In this document: positions 1 through 10,640 of the stretch, in pieces
Position numbering within the stretch: position 1 is the first letter of the stretch
Layout of the letters: every line of letters begins with the position of its first letter
Assembly (NCBI GenBank): GCA_949358305.1
Contig: OX442314.1
Location: 49,794,581 to 49,858,580 of the forward strand
Direction: 5' to 3'
DNA from: Strigamia acuminata
Lineage: Eukaryota; Arthropoda; Chilopoda; Geophilomorpha; Linotaeniidae
DNA length: 64,000 nucleotides
Position numbers and translations under genes: made by a program
Notes under the pieces: model-generated
What the model was told of the DNA's origin: nothing
Seen by the model: only the letters and a program-made list of their open reading frames with translations
The model's database searches: none

Positions 1-132
1 TTTTTATTGTTCTTCCTGTTTTCTTGTTTCTTGTTTTTTCATGTTTTTTTTATTCTGGTTTTCCAGTTTTTACTTTCTGAATTTTCTTGCTTTTAAAGCG
101 TTTTTCCTATAGAACATTCACCATCAACATCA

Positions 133-331
133 ACACAACATAGTCATCAAAATTCTCCCTCAATCTTTGCTAGACAAGTAGCAAGATTGGTATTTAGCCC
201 TAATAAATTGGCCACATGTTCATGCAATGGCAAATAGAGCAACTCAAACAAGAATAAAAAGGTTTTGCCCGCATTAGACTCTAAAAAGCTTGTTGCTTTG
301 ATTGGTAATTTACCGCCTATAAGTGTTACTT
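133..331 (+). pseudogene. BEN-domain-like gene fragment
   Basis: Reading from the codon at 133, the translation contains IFARQVARLVFS followed by NKLATCSCNGK, an in-frame TAG, and then KKVLPALDSKKLVALIGNL. The pattern of an aromatic-Ala-Arg-x-Leu helix, an FS-x-x-x-LATS-like turn and a later LD-x-x-KL helix resembles the BEN domain of metazoan chromatin proteins. A second copy lies inverted at 12381-12530 and shares the same in-frame TAG, so the stop predates the duplication and this is probably not a working gene. It may be cargo of a mobile element. Assignment to BEN is by eye from motif shape. Confidence 0.42.
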
Positions 332-334
332 AAA

Positions 335-790
335 AAAAATTTTTGTACATATTTTGGTTTTCTGTTCGGAAAAGCATGATGTGGGACTTGTTTGTTAACC
401 ACAATTTTTAGATTTAATGAGATATACAAAAATGATTAGTGAATCCGATGCATCAGATGCATCAGATGCAACTTTCCAAGAACCAGTTCAGGAATAGAAT
501 TTTCATTTTTTTTATCAAGTGTCTTTTAATTTTGTTTATTTATAGTTTGCATATTTTCCCGAAGGATCAGAAAATAGTACACGTTGACAACAGTGCGACA
601 GTGTTGGTACAAAGTTGCAACAACATTCTAAAAAATTTCATGTCACCGCAAAAAAATGTCAATTGTTATGAGAGAGACATTTTATTTCACTTTGTTTGAT
701 TATTTTATTAATTATTAAACTTTAGTTAAACAACAACCTTGCAAGAACAAGTTCCTGGAGAAGTTAGGTGGTGTTTTGTTTATATTTTTT
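335..790 (+). repeat. Dispersed repeat R1, copy 1
   Basis: Positions about 440-790 match 6470-6800 and the two halves of 62540-63500. Shared landmarks in order are a CATCAGATGCAACTTT-like block, AACCAGTTTCAGGA, a T-rich stretch, TACACGTTGACAACAGTG, a GTTGGTACAAAGTTGC block, GAGAGACATTTTATTTC and GTGTTTTGTTTATATTTT. The first block reads as LRLHQMQLSKNQF in one frame, so it may descend from an exon. This copy lacks the upstream DEQKQKVGPSWW segment present in the other two. Confidence 0.7.
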
Positions 791-799
791 CCAGGTGAT

Positions 800-1950
800 T
801 GGTTGATCTCGACCCAGTCCACCTTGGACCGAGTTTACCTTTCACCTTTTTCGTTCTACTTCAAGCAGCTTCACTTTGAGCTTTGCTTGGATATAAGAGC
901 TCTTGAATTGTGGGCTGTAAAAAGTATAGACATGGCTGGTTATACCACACTGCTAGCCATGGTCAGTCATTTCTGTATCCGTTTTCCAGGTGCAATTGTT
1001 AATTTTCCTGGTTTCAGCACATTAAAACATGCGATTGCACCTGGAGACCAAAGATTTTGCACATGCGCAGAAGTATTCCAAAATACCGCCTAGTGCTAAA
1101 AGGTGGCAAGATGAAGAACAGGTAGTTGAGGAGCATCAGTGACGTCACTTCCTCCATACAATGTCTCCTCCTCTCTCAAGCTGGGCACAATATGGAGTTC
1201 ACAGTCCACTAAGGCAACTGACTCCTGGACTATACATTGTACAAAAATATTTTTGGAAAAAAAGGTATGCCAAATTGTGAAGTCTTGGGTATTCCCAAGA
1301 AATGTATGAAAACGGCGGTGATAAACTTTTGGCCACCACTGTAAAATACAAGTACAAATATAAAAACCCATACCACAGCACACCACGACGTTGAACATTT
1401 TATCCCGTACCACCTCTGCAACAGCAGTTTTCAAACAAAAAAAAACACATTTTTGCAAAAGATTACCAAATTAAACGTCGCCGTACACAAACCCGGTGGA
1501 ATGGCTAAACAAGGATACCAAGTATATTATTGCAATACACACCGCCATCCTCAAAAGATGGGACGAGTACTTGCGCGAAATTGCGTTTAGTATTCGCACA
1601 ACAGACACGGGGTCGGGGATATTCACCTTACATGTGGCCGTGAATTTCGCATTCCATGGAACCCCCGTATTGTTAACGGAATCCTTTAAATAGATCCACA
1701 ACAACCACATATTTATGCACAGAGGCTCGTAAAAATTACCAGCGACAAACAAACAAACATATGCTGTCACATATCAAAATCACAAACACTGTTCCCATTA
1801 AAAATGCTATTTTCTTCATTCTTTTATGCCTGAGAAAATTGTTAGTGGGAGAGAAAGGATTACGTCCATATTTGAACTTGAAAACCTCTACTTCACATCA
1901 CATCTTTCTCATTAATAACTGTGATTGAAAATTCAGCAAGCATTCAAACG
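800..1950. other. Stretch with no recognisable gene
   Basis: Open frames of 60-120 codons occur on both strands but overlap one another, show no domain I recognise and have no paired splice signals. I see no tandem array. Base composition is mildly AT-rich with a GC-richer patch around 1100-1240. Confidence 0.5.
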
Positions 1951-1959
1951 ACGTGGAAA

Positions 1960-2215
1960 GATATCTTGTTTCAATTATCAATGCAAATGCCACATTCATG
2001 GAGGAATGTGGTCTTACAGTAGCAAGAAATGTAAATGCTACATTCATAAGAGAATGCAGTCTTACAATACAAAAATATCAAATTCAAGAAATGTGAAAAG
2101 CAAAGGAAATATATGACCAGAGCTCTCTTCTGGTTCCACTGACACATTTCAAATCATCAGTTTATCCAGAGGTGGCCACGTGGAAGTAGAGAATTGGATT
2201 TTACACCCCCATAAA
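1960..2215 (-). repeat. Dispersed transposon-end repeat, copy at 2 kb
   Basis: Read on the minus strand, the part at 2113-2208 matches 8845-8950 and more weakly 10484-10550. It starts GGGGGTGTAAAATCCAA, continues through a CCACGTGGCCACCTCTGG block and AAACTGATGATTTGA, and ends in AGAGCTCTGGTC. The adjoining 1985-2110 sequence, with paired GCCACATTCAT and GAATGCAGTCTTACA blocks, matches the arms of the large inverted duplication (7370-7460, 14790-14880) and the right edge of the window. The hard GGGGGTGTAAAATCC edge suggests the terminus of a DNA transposon. Confidence 0.6.
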
Positions 2216-3400
2216 CAAAGCAATCATTTACAAAAATGAAGAATTCTTACTTCAAATACTTCTATATCTATTTTACTACGATTCACTCCGAACAATTGTT
2301 AGTTCACCCGGCATCGTCACATGGGATGGGGAGATAATTCGAACACGCAGATATCAAACCGAGCCTAAAAAAACAAAAAATTGTATATGAATTTCAATAA
2401 AAATGGCAAAATTTGCAAAATTTAGGTTAAATGCCGTGAGAAATAACCGCATTTGAAGTACAATTCGGGTTAAATCATCGCCTTCGAATCGTTACTTCAA
2501 CCAACGAGCGAACGTTTTCGTGTCTCGACTCAAAATGGTTGTGGCTACGGGGTTTCAGGTCGAAAAACAGGGATCTATTCTGGACAGAACAAATCTCTAA
2601 TGAAATACGAATTCATACTTGAATTTTCTCCATCTTCATCAATTCGCCATCATCCGATTGAAAACTTTTGAAAACTAACACAAAACCAATTGGCCCTGCC
2701 CTTTTCAGCCATCGCACAGATGGTTGTGTGAAAAAAACGCAGTGCATGTTTGAAGCCAGACACAAAATGCAATGACCGCAAGTTTTGCATGGCAACACCA
2801 TTTGAACAGTTAAATATCGACCGAGACACCCGTCTGAAATATCTAATAGTCAATGTCGAATTCAGTTAAAAGCTCAAAGTGCCTAATTATATCAATTCTG
2901 TGTAGATATTTGAAAACAGGATTGAAATTCTATAGTAGCTCATGGAAGTCCCGTTGGACTATGCACGATTTTGTTTTATGATTTGACTGTTGGCTTTAAT
3001 TTTTATTGTTGTACATATGTCCTTTCATTGTTGTCCTGTTAAATAAGCTATTGTTCTGTACCTAACTGTCACTGGGCTAACTGACCGCATGATATTGCAA
3101 TGTTGGCTGAAATCATTGCTATCACCTTCATCCCCATCCAGATCCCGACAACAAATGCCATCAGCATTGATTGATTTGATTGTGTCCGCACATAAAAGGC
3201 CACAACTTAGAAGATTTGCGCCCTTGCATGACTTTGTGCACAGCTGAGTAGTATTGTTATATTTTGAGTGTCACCTGGTCACCTCGTCAAAAAATTATCC
3301 GAAGACGCACTGGACAAAATAAAGAAGAACTTTGCATTGGGTTGTCCAAACAATTAAGTCGTGTCACTGCGGAGATAAAATCTTCTCAAGTTTGATCAGT
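2216..3400. other. Stretch with no recognisable gene
   Basis: No domain-bearing ORF, tandem array or long inverted repeat was recognised. Short frames exist but are mutually overlapping. Confidence 0.45.
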
Positions 3401-3447
3401 TTGGTTTCGCCTTTGCTGATGACGAGGCTCCCATCCCAGCCATGGCA

Positions 3448-3530
3448 AAATCCAGTAAGAGATTTTCTCGGTCCTTTTCCGGATGGCTTTTAGTGGTGTA
3501 CGTAATTTCGTCAACTGCAGCCAGTGTATA
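3448..3530 (+). repeat. Gap-flanking duplicated segment, left copy
   Basis: This 80-bp segment (AGATTTTCTCGGTCCTTTTC onward to GCAGCCAGTGTATAGATT) is repeated almost exactly at 4111-4192 on the other side of the N run. It ends a short open frame (about 3393-3530) that reads FADDEAPIPAMAKSS then RSFSGWLLVVYV before a TAG. The right copy has a 5-base insertion (CCGGT) and one substitution. Confidence 0.75.
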
Positions 3531-3901
3531 GATTAATGATTTAACTTAAATTTAATGTAAATGTCTAGTTTTTCTTCGATTTTACAACAACTTTACAAAA
3601 ACTATAAAGCTGTCATTTACACATTAACTTTTAAAACATTTATATACGATCTTAAAATGCAGCTACGCGATAATATGTGAAAATACTAGTATGTGTGAAG
3701 ACGCCACCATCAAAAAGTGGAACCACTTATCAAAAGTAGACCAATCAGTACAACAAAAGTCAACAACATTTGAACTGGTTATTGCTCGTTTTGCCTGGAA
3801 CAATTCCAAAATGTCACAAACAACTCGTAGTTGATGTGTTGTTACTAAAACCTGGTGTTTTATTAAAACCTGGTGTATTGTTCTACTTTTCGGTATCACT
3901 A

Positions 3902-4101
3902 NNNNNNNNNNNNNNNNNNNNNNNNNNNNNNNNNNNNNNNNNNNNNNNNNNNNNNNNNNNNNNNNNNNNNNNNNNNNNNNNNNNNNNNNNNNNNNNNNNN
4001 NNNNNNNNNNNNNNNNNNNNNNNNNNNNNNNNNNNNNNNNNNNNNNNNNNNNNNNNNNNNNNNNNNNNNNNNNNNNNNNNNNNNNNNNNNNNNNNNNNNN
4101 N
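3902..4101. other. Assembly gap (200 N)
   Basis: Exactly 200 N, a placeholder-style length, so the true gap size is unknown. Near-identical sequence on both sides suggests that a tandem duplication or a collapsed repeat caused the assembly break. Confidence 0.95.
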
Positions 4102-4110
4102 AATCTGGTA

Positions 4111-4192
4111 ATAGATTTTCTCGGTCCTTTTCCGGATGGCTTTTAGTGGTGTACCGGTACGTAATTTCGTCAAATGCAGCCAGTGTATAGAT
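4111..4192 (+). repeat. Gap-flanking duplicated segment, right copy
   Basis: Second copy of the 3448-3530 segment. It contains GTACCGGTACGTAATT where the left copy has GTACGTAATT, consistent with a small local duplication or slippage. Confidence 0.75.
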
Positions 4193-4334
4193 TGTATACA
4201 TTTTCTTTTTAGAGAAATGAGACTGCAAAATTCAACCAGATCTAAGTTTAAAGCCCTGTAAAGAAAGGTGTACTTCCTGCACTCAAAATCTTTCACTTTA
4301 TCTGCCAACATTTTTTTATTATTATTTTATACAG

Positions 4335-4392
4335 GAATCAGCATGAATCCTGCGCGCTCATTGGGTTCGGCTGTGGTTGTGTACATTTGGTT
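4335..4392 (+). pseudogene. Aquaporin exon fragment (second NPA box)
   Basis: A pyrimidine-rich tract ending in ACAG at 4331-4334 is followed, in phase 1, by codons for ISMNPARSLGSAVV. This is the pattern of the second NPA loop of aquaporins (G-x-S-x-NPARS-x-G), where Asn-Pro-Ala and Arg form the pore selectivity region. After AVV the frame runs into VYIWFSS and soon stops, unlike family members. No first NPA box or other membrane segment was found nearby. It is therefore an isolated exon remnant, or an exon whose partners lie in the gap or outside the window. Confidence 0.6.
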
Positions 4393-4439
4393 TTCCAGTA
4401 TTATAAATTTTCCTAATGTTTTTGAATAAATCATAATTT

Positions 4440-5040
4440 TTTTAATTTTTTTAATTTGCTTAATTTAGTTTACTGGACTAGACCAGACAGCATTTCAGGC
4501 CAGACTGCACGTGCTGCTAAAGAGAATCAGACCTTGGTAAACTTTATCTAAAGGCACTTTGACATCTAGGAATATTTTATGAAAATTAGTGCACTCCTGG
4601 TCAAGATAAACTCAATTAAAGGTCGAGGAACAAAACATTAATTTTATTTAAATATTTGATTGCTTTTTGTATTTTTTTTAAATTAAATTTTATTGCATTA
4701 TAGTGTAGTGGGAATAACCGCAAAATCCCACTTAGAAAATACGCAGCATCTACGACAGCTGCATGACTGTTTTTTTTTCTTTTCTTATTGATTCTTGTTT
4801 TGTTATTTAACTCAATAACATTGACTCTAGTTGCTATTTTTGGTTAACATTATATTGTGTTTGTTATATGAATATGTTTGTAATTTTCATCTTGTATATA
4901 TGTTTTATGTAATGGATTTATTCTGTATTTATCACATCTATGACTTTTCACTATTGTCACACGATTTTTGTATCATCTGACCTATCTGGTCACTCTGCTT
5001 TTAGTTTTCACGGAATAAACATGGCCGCCATAGTTACGGT
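4440..5040. other. AT-rich stretch with no gene
   Basis: Highly AT-rich, with runs of T and AATT-type words. No supported ORF, repeat array or inverted repeat was seen. Confidence 0.5.
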
Positions 5041-5049
5041 GTCGGCAAC

Positions 5050-5476
5050 TACAAGGTGCAGAAAGCGATGAACGTTTGCAGACGTCAATTTTCATTCGTC
5101 CTGAAGCTGATTCACTGCACGATTTGCATTTGTTTGATGCGACTTTACAACCTCTATCAAACCAAATAGGCCACGTATCTCAAAGTCCTGTGAATTTGAA
5201 CTTTTCGTCCACGAGTTTCATGCACCTACGATGTGTAATGCAAGTCCTGCAGCACGTGCCGCATCTCAAACGCTTGAATTTAGTAGGTGGTTTCGACTTG
5301 ATCAATGGAGACGTGTACAAAATAGCCAAACACTGTCTCGGGTTAACACATCTCGATCTGTCGCAGTGCCTAAAAATTAGTAGGATCAATTCGCTTAAAC
5401 GTTGCACCGAACTCGTCGAGTTGAAAATACCCGGTCGACGGCTGTCATTTCTTTTTAGACAATTTACCACTTTCAG
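5050..5476 (+). CDS. Leucine-rich-repeat exon, partial gene
   Basis: An open frame from about 5053 encodes a leucine-rich-repeat segment. It contains LQHVPHLKRLNLVGG, LGLTHLDLSQC and LKRCTELVELKIPG, spaced as in cysteine-containing LRRs of F-box/LRR proteins. An AG at 5056-5057 can serve as acceptor, and CAG/GTAGAA at 5474-5480 is a reasonable donor that coincides with the end of the open frame. A pyrimidine-rich acceptor at 5602 starts a following exon (5603-5701). No F-box or upstream exon was seen, so this is an internal fragment of a gene or a pseudogene. It lies just outside the left arm of the inverted duplication. Confidence 0.55.
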
Positions 5477-5602
5477 GTAGAAAAACATTAATGAATACAT
5501 GCATTTTCTTTCGTGATCTCTTTTCCTCCTCTATCTTTTTCTGTTTGTTTTGTCCCATTTGTTTTTATTTAATTTATTTCAATATAATTTTTTTCTCCAT
5601 AG

Positions 5603-5701
5603 ATTCCAATGGAAGATGAAGAAGGGGAGGAGTTGGCGCTGAAGATACTAGATGTAAAGATAGCGTGGAACGCTACTGGAGCTCACGGCGCTGGAAAATG
5701 A
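5603..5701 (+). CDS. Possible following exon of the LRR fragment
   Basis: TTTTTTTCTCCATAG is a good acceptor ending at 5602. One frame then reads IPMEDEEGEELALKILDVK and continues to a TGA at 5699-5701; joined in phase to the donor at 5476, another frame stops sooner. The acidic 32-residue frame looks more protein-like. Function unknown. Confidence 0.3.
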   Translation: MPMEDEEGEELALKILDVKIAWNATGAHGAGK

Positions 5702-5927
5702 GCGAGTAGGCTAACAAATATTTTGTGCCTCTAAATGAAGCCTTGTTTATTTAGTATTTTTATAAATTTTGTTGAATTATTGTTTGCATTTATTTATATT
5801 TTATTATGAAATGTGTGTTTTAAACTTTATTTGTGAAAATGTAGTTAATCTGAAGCATCCTTTTCACCGCAAAACTACCCTCCCTTTAGTTAGCCCCCAA
5901 CCGTTTCTAAGGCATCAATTTCCGCAC

Positions 5928-6122
5928 TTAGCATTGCTTACTTAAATCCTTAAGCAAATCGTCCCACAAATCGCGTAACCGAAAAGAAGTTGTGATGGCC
6001 ACAATATTATTTTTCCACTGGCACCGCAACCTTTCTGCGTGCGCTTGGCGGATGACCACTGCTCGGAGGTCCAAGGACAGAAACATAGTAGCAACTTCAG
6101 TGTGAACGTCTAGAGCTAACAT
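5928..6122 (-). pseudogene. Gene fragment of unknown identity
   Basis: The minus frame reads LDVHTEVATMFLSLDLRAVV, then AHAERLRCQWKNNIV and RLRDLWDDLLKDLSKQC. It looks like real coding sequence, being leucine- and arginine-rich and helical, and the RDLWDD-L end is repeated at 15020-15058 on the other strand within the right arm of the inverted duplication. No start codon context or splice partner is clear. I do not recognise the family. Confidence 0.35.
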
Positions 6123-6124
6123 GT

Positions 6125-6418
6125 TTGACCACCGCCGTACAGGAAAACAGGCCCATGCTCTGCTTGCTCCTTGGCGTCAAACAACTAGCATCAAACGACC
6201 TGCAACGACCGAACATAACAGACTGCTTTTGTCTCAAAGGCAAGGTTATGGACGAGTATTCTCGTCACACGGACGAGCAAAAGCAGAAAGTCGGTCCGTC
6301 GTGGTGGAGTTACTTTTGGTACAGCGAAATCGGCAATCTTAACGATGCCCCGAAAACACCAGAAGCCATTAACGATCCATCCGCGACGGATTCTGCGATG
6401 TCCAGCGACATGTCTTGA
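6125..6418 (+). pseudogene. Unknown coding fragment, repeated at 62 kb
   Basis: A 97-codon frame reads LCLLLGVKQLASNDLQRPNI, TDCFCLKGKVMDEYSRHTD, EQKQKVGPSWWSYFWYSEIG and a Pro/Ser/Asp-rich tail, then TGA. The second copy at about 62266-62384 is over 85 percent identical by eye across KVMDEYS-HTDEQKQKVGPSW but has a TAG after that Trp. Downstream, both copies continue into the ALRLHQMQL block of repeat R1, probably a later part of the same ancestral transcript. Family not recognised. Two copies with different stops suggest decaying duplicates. Confidence 0.4.
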
Positions 6419-6805
6419 TTAAATCAAGTGAGAACAATTGCAGCAACTGCTCAGGACCGGTGAGAAGGGTGAGCTGGCCTTGCGGCTGCATCAGATGCAA
6501 ATTTCCAAAAACCAGTTTCAGGAGTAGGTGTGTATGTTTCATTGTTTTTTTTATCAAGTGTTTTTTAATTTTGTTTATTTATAGGCTTTGTTTTTTCCGA
6601 AAGATCAGAAACTATATAGTACACGTTGACAACAGTGCGACAAAGTGTTGGTACAAAGTTGCTTCAGCAACAACATTGTATAAAATGTGATGTGTTCCCC
6701 AAGAAAAATGTCAGTTGTTATGAGAGAGACATTTTATTTCACTTTGTTTGATTATTTTATTAATTATTAAACTTTTGTTAGGTGGTGTTTTGTTTATATT
6801 TTAAA
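6419..6805 (+). repeat. Dispersed repeat R1, copy 2
   Basis: Matches 440-790 and 62520-63500 in order: the AGGACCGGTGAGAAGG block (only here and at 62 kb), CATCAGATGCAA, CAGTTTCAGGAGTA, ACACGTTGACAACAGTG, GAGAGACATTTTATTTCA and GTTTTGTTTATATTTT. One frame of the first block reads LLRTGEKGELALRLHQMQ. Confidence 0.7.
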
Positions 6806-7250
6806 TAGTTTTCGATGAAATTTAGTGATTTTCGAATGAATTTTTATAAAAATTCGCGTTTTCCGAATAGTTTTCGATGAAAAATGAAATTTCATCGAAA
6901 ATTGGTAAATTCATCGGAAATCACCAAAATTTAAAAAAATTGCAAAATCTCATCAGAATTTGCTAAATTTCAACGAAATTCCGTCCAAAACATTTCTCAA
7001 TAAATTCAATATTTGTGGTCCTGTTAAACTATAAACACACGTGTATATAAACCAATCGATTTCACCTGAGTTTGACCCTCAGCAGCTCCTTGCCCTCCAG
7101 TTGGAACTACACACCAGGTGAAATTTCAAATGGCTTAGATAAACCAAACTGACCAATATCAAAACATAATTGGCAAGTGATTGGGGGTGACAGATATAGA
7201 TAAATACAATACCCAAAAGCTAAATTACTTTCATTTTTTTTTAAATTTGT
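6806..7250. other. Stretch inside the left arm, no gene
   Basis: 6810-6990 is rich in reiterated TTTTCGATGAAATT and its complement AATTTCATCGAAAA, giving local inverted repeats. 6990-7250 holds no recognisable gene; from about 7190 (GATAAATACAATA-CCAAAAGC) it matches the right edge of the window at about 63755. Confidence 0.5.
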
Positions 7251-8844
7251 CCTTCAGTTTTTTAGCATGAAGGCCAAGCCTTTAGATGGTGTTTGACTTA
7301 TTAAGAATCGCAGGAGATTCATTAGGAGTGATGAAAATTGAAGTAGTAAAATATAAAGTTTAAAGCTCTAGTAAATGCCACATTCATTAGGTAAAATGCA
7401 GGCTTACAATACAATTGCAAGAACATGCTGCATGCATGTGAGAATGCAGTCTTACAGTACTCAACAGAAACGTCTAATTCTACATTTGTATCATCCAAAT
7501 TGAGTTTCTCTCCACAATTTTGCGGTAGCTGTGGATTAACAGCACAAAAAACGTACAATTTTGAGTAAAGAAATTGAAGAATTTTACACAAAATTAACAA
7601 TTGACCAGAGTTCGCTTTTGGTTCAATAAGCAACATTTAAAAAATTGCAAACCTTTTCGAAAATATTTTAAATTCCTGTGCAAATGTTAAGCCTTTGGAC
7701 TTCAAATTGTCACGACAAGTTTCAATTAGAACACAATTTGAAAACTTCTCTCGTTTTTAACGAAAATAGAGCATCGAGAAAATAAGAACACAGTCATAAA
7801 TAATACTGAAATTGTAACAAATTAATGAGGGGAAAAAACCTTCGGGAATGCAACCAAATCCAACACGCCGGCGTCACCACAACACAGCTCCGAGAAAACA
7901 AGAGTACCAGCAATACAAATACTCTAGCTGAAATTGCAAAAAAGTAAAACGTTCATGTTATTTCGCGAGGAAAAAACCATCGAAATAGAACCAAATGCCG
8001 GCGTGCCTCCATCGTGACGGTTGTAAACCCCGCAGTATAATAATACGGGGTTTTCATTCGGTAAAACACGGACAACGAGTAATGATAGAAGCAATCTTCA
8101 AACTAATTAATCCTCTCGATTTAGATTTTAGTAGTTACGATTTTCAATCGATATTGTTGTCATTATTGTTACAAAAATAAATCTTAGAATTAATTTCTTA
8201 CTTTTTTGACAATCTAATCCATCGAAAACACGAGCAAATCCAACCCGCCGGTGTGCCTCCAATTTCCGACGTGAGTCGTGACGGTTCTAGTATACGGGGT
8301 TTATATTCCGTAAAACACGGGCATACGTAATAAATGAAAGAACCAATCTTTGAGTGAGATTTTTTGAAATGGCCGCCGTTTCGTCGTGCATTGCTAATCA
8401 TGAGCGAGGATAAGTTTCTCATGTGAGAATGGTTCTGTCTGTCTAGCCACGGCCTTAAAGATTCTTTCTAATGCGAGTAATTATTTTTGTTTTTAGGTTT
8501 GTAAGCCGAGTAATCAGTTCCACGCAGCTACCGTAGTCGACGGTGTAGTACGTTATCTGCGCTCGGGAAGTGTATTCAGCCAAAATTCGGTTAGGATTTG
8601 ATTTTCATGTTTGGTTAGTTGGATAATCAATTTTTTAGCTTGATTTTGACATTTCGTGCCATATTTGACCATTGATTTAAGAACAAAATGATTTAATTGA
8701 ACTTTAGCATTTTTCTGATGACTTATTTCAATGTGCATCTATAAGTATTCATGTTTTTTTAATCACTTTGATTATGTTTTTGCAGATAATCGTCCGTTTT
8801 GAAGACATTCGAAGGACTGAACACCGAAATGTTTGTGATGGTTT

Positions 8845-8950
8845 ATTGGGGGTGTAAAATCCAACTCTGTACCTCCTCGTGGTCACCCCTGGAGAAACTG
8901 ATGACTTGATTGTTCTCAGTTGAACCAAAATAGAGCTCTGGTCCATTCCT
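8845..8950 (+). repeat. Dispersed transposon-end repeat, copy at 8.8 kb
   Basis: Begins GGGGGTGTAAAATCCAACTC and proceeds through CCTCGTGGTCACCCCTGG, AAACTGATGA and AGAGCTCTGGTCC. Matches the minus strand of 2113-2208 nearly end to end and 10484-10550 for the first 50 bases. Likely a conserved transposon terminus. Confidence 0.65.
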
Positions 8951-9029
8951 AATTTGGGTTTTGTTTTTAATTATTCAAGATATTCCAATATGGGTCATGG
9001 GCGTGAATTTAAAGTTTCAATTTGTAATT

Positions 9030-9265
9030 TTTAAAATTCAAATTGGAAAACTTAAAATAAAATTGAAAAATTGAAAAACTTAAAAAAAAATTGAAAAATT
9101 GAAAAACTTAAAAAAAAATTGAAAAATTGAAAAACTTAAAAAAAAAATTTATAAATTGAAAAACTTACAGGTAAAATAAAATTGAAAAATTGAAAAACTT
9201 AAAATAAAATTGAAAAATTGAAAAACATAAAATAAAATTGAAAAATTGAAAAACTAAAACTAAAA
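9030..9265 (+). repeat. AT-rich tandem repeat (about 27 bp)
   Basis: About eight imperfect copies of a unit built from AATTGAAAAATTGAAAAACTT followed by A-rich spacer. Copies differ by small changes (ACTTAAAA, ACATAAAA, ACTTACAG). No coding potential beyond low complexity. Confidence 0.75.
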
Positions 9266-9867
9266 TTGTTTTGGTCGATTTACTGAGATTTTATGACGAT
9301 GCTACAAACAATACGAGACGCTAAACAATAATCTGTCACGTAATTTAGTCTCGACGAGCACGAGGCGAGGCAAACAGCAAGATTTTGCTGTTCGACATGC
9401 TGGGTTCGTTTTTCACGTTATTTAATTCGGGTTTGATTTCCAAAAGGTTGATTGGTTTCATAAACAGGGGATTAACATTTCCTCAAATTTCTCAGTAAGT
9501 TTGAATTCGTATTTTTTTGAAAAATGATCCATTTATTTCCTTAGATACGCTCTTTTGCTATTGTTTCGCGCCATTTTAAGGCCTACTATAGGCCTCGTTC
9601 CAAAATGTATTTTCTTCTGTTCTTCTTTAGTTACGTGGCGGTTGAGTATTTATTTGGAGCTTTTTTGGTACTTTTTGGTGCTTTTTCAAAGCGTTGTTTG
9701 ATTTTTTCATTTGAAATTGAGGATATTGAATTTGTTTTGTGGGATTTCGTGATTGGTAATGGCATTTTCCATTTTTCGTGACATCAAGCGTTGAGTTTGG
9801 GATTTGATTTCTGAAAACTGATTTTTATTCTCAGAGGATGGTCATAAACTTCAAAAATGACATTTTC

Positions 9868-10185
9868 AAGCAAAAAAATGCGTTTACAGATGGAAAAAAA
9901 AGACATTTACAAGCAAAAAAATGCATTTACATATGGGAAAATGCATTTACATATGGAAAAAATGCATTTATAGATGGAAAAAATGCATTTACAGATGGAA
10001 AAAATGCATTTACAGATGGAAAAAATGCATTTACAGATGGAAAAAATGCATTTACAGATGGAAAAAATGCATTTACAGATGGAAAAATGCATTTACCGAT
10101 GGAAAAAATGCATTTACAGATGGAAAAAATGCATTTACAGATGGAAAAAATGCATTTACAGATGGAAAAAATGCATTTGCGGATG
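9868..10185 (+). repeat. 21-bp minisatellite, open in several frames
   Basis: About fifteen copies of a 21-bp unit with core ATGCATTTACAGATGG plus an A run. Because the period is a multiple of three, all three plus frames and one minus frame stay open. The frame from 9838 reads the heptad NAFTDGK repeatedly; another reads MEKMHLQ. A single-base loss of A at about 10086 shifts the plus frame mid-array. The 218-codon frame 9838-10494 leaves the array for hydrophobic sequence of no recognised family. I treat it as a repeat by-product rather than a gene. Confidence 0.85.
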
Positions 10186-10483
10186 GCTTTTGCAGGTGTT
10201 CTGACATTCGATCAAGTTTTTGTGTTTGATTCTCTTATCTCTTTTTTCTACTATTGTGACAGAGCACAAATGGTTTATCTCTTTCTCTTATTGAAAATTC
10301 TGATAAATCTTTCTGTAAGATTGATGTCTGACTTTTCCTTTTGTCTTTGCCAACTTCTTTTGAGTTGTTCCTTTAACTTGGGCAAGTTTGTTGTCCATTT
10401 GGATATTTGGAACAATATGCCAACACAAAGGACCACAATTCCCTTTTATCAATTTCTGAAATATGGTTTTTTTGAGTTAATGT

Positions 10484-10552
10484 TGGGGGTGTAAAATCCA
10501 ACTCTCTACCTCCCTGTGGTCACCCCTGGGTCATGCTAAAAGAGCTCTGATT
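10484..10552 (+). repeat. Dispersed transposon-end repeat, short copy
   Basis: GGGGGTGTAAAATCCAACTC, then a CTACCTCC-GTGGTCACCCC block and AGAGCTCTG, matching 8845-8895 and the minus strand at 2.2 kb. The middle AAACTGATGA part is missing. Confidence 0.6.
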
Positions 10553-10640
10553 GGCGCCCAGTCCTTGACGATTCATGTATGGCGTTTTTAACGCCTCGAA
10601 ATATGCTTCAATTGTATTTGTCGAAAACTTTTATTTATGC
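10553..10640 (-). pseudogene. Merlin-type transposase remnant
   Basis: The minus strand reads TNTIEAYFEALK after a stop-containing stretch. The intact transposase at 12909-13232 has TNTIESTWRHAK at the conserved catalytic Glu block, so this looks like a second, decayed member of the family. It is very short, so the assignment is tentative. Confidence 0.3.

Larger units (their letters stand above)
5735..8357 (+). repeat. Left arm of a large inverted duplication
   Basis: Read in reverse complement, this region matches 14084-15310 block by block. Matches include ATAAATTTTGTTGAATTATTG (5761 against about 15290), CGCGATTTGTGGGACGA (about 5955 against 15024), the GTGATGAAAATTGAAG block (7328 against 14915), AAATTGAGTTTCTCTCCACA (7497 against 14740) and CGTAATAAATGA-AGAACCA (8325 against 14100). 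The 6000-7250 part of this arm has no counterpart in the right arm and looks like an insertion carrying gene-fragment repeats. Within the arm, the block CCAAATCCAAC-CGCCGG-GT recurs at about 7855, 7990 and 8230, so the arm itself contains direct repeats. Confidence 0.75.

Noticed and set aside
776-1093. 105-codon plus-strand ORF
   Set aside because: Begins inside dispersed repeat R1, overlaps open minus-strand frames, no recognised motif.
9838-10494. 218-codon ORF through the 21-bp minisatellite
   Set aside because: A 21-bp period keeps several frames open without selection, the array shifts frame midway, and the tail matches no family.
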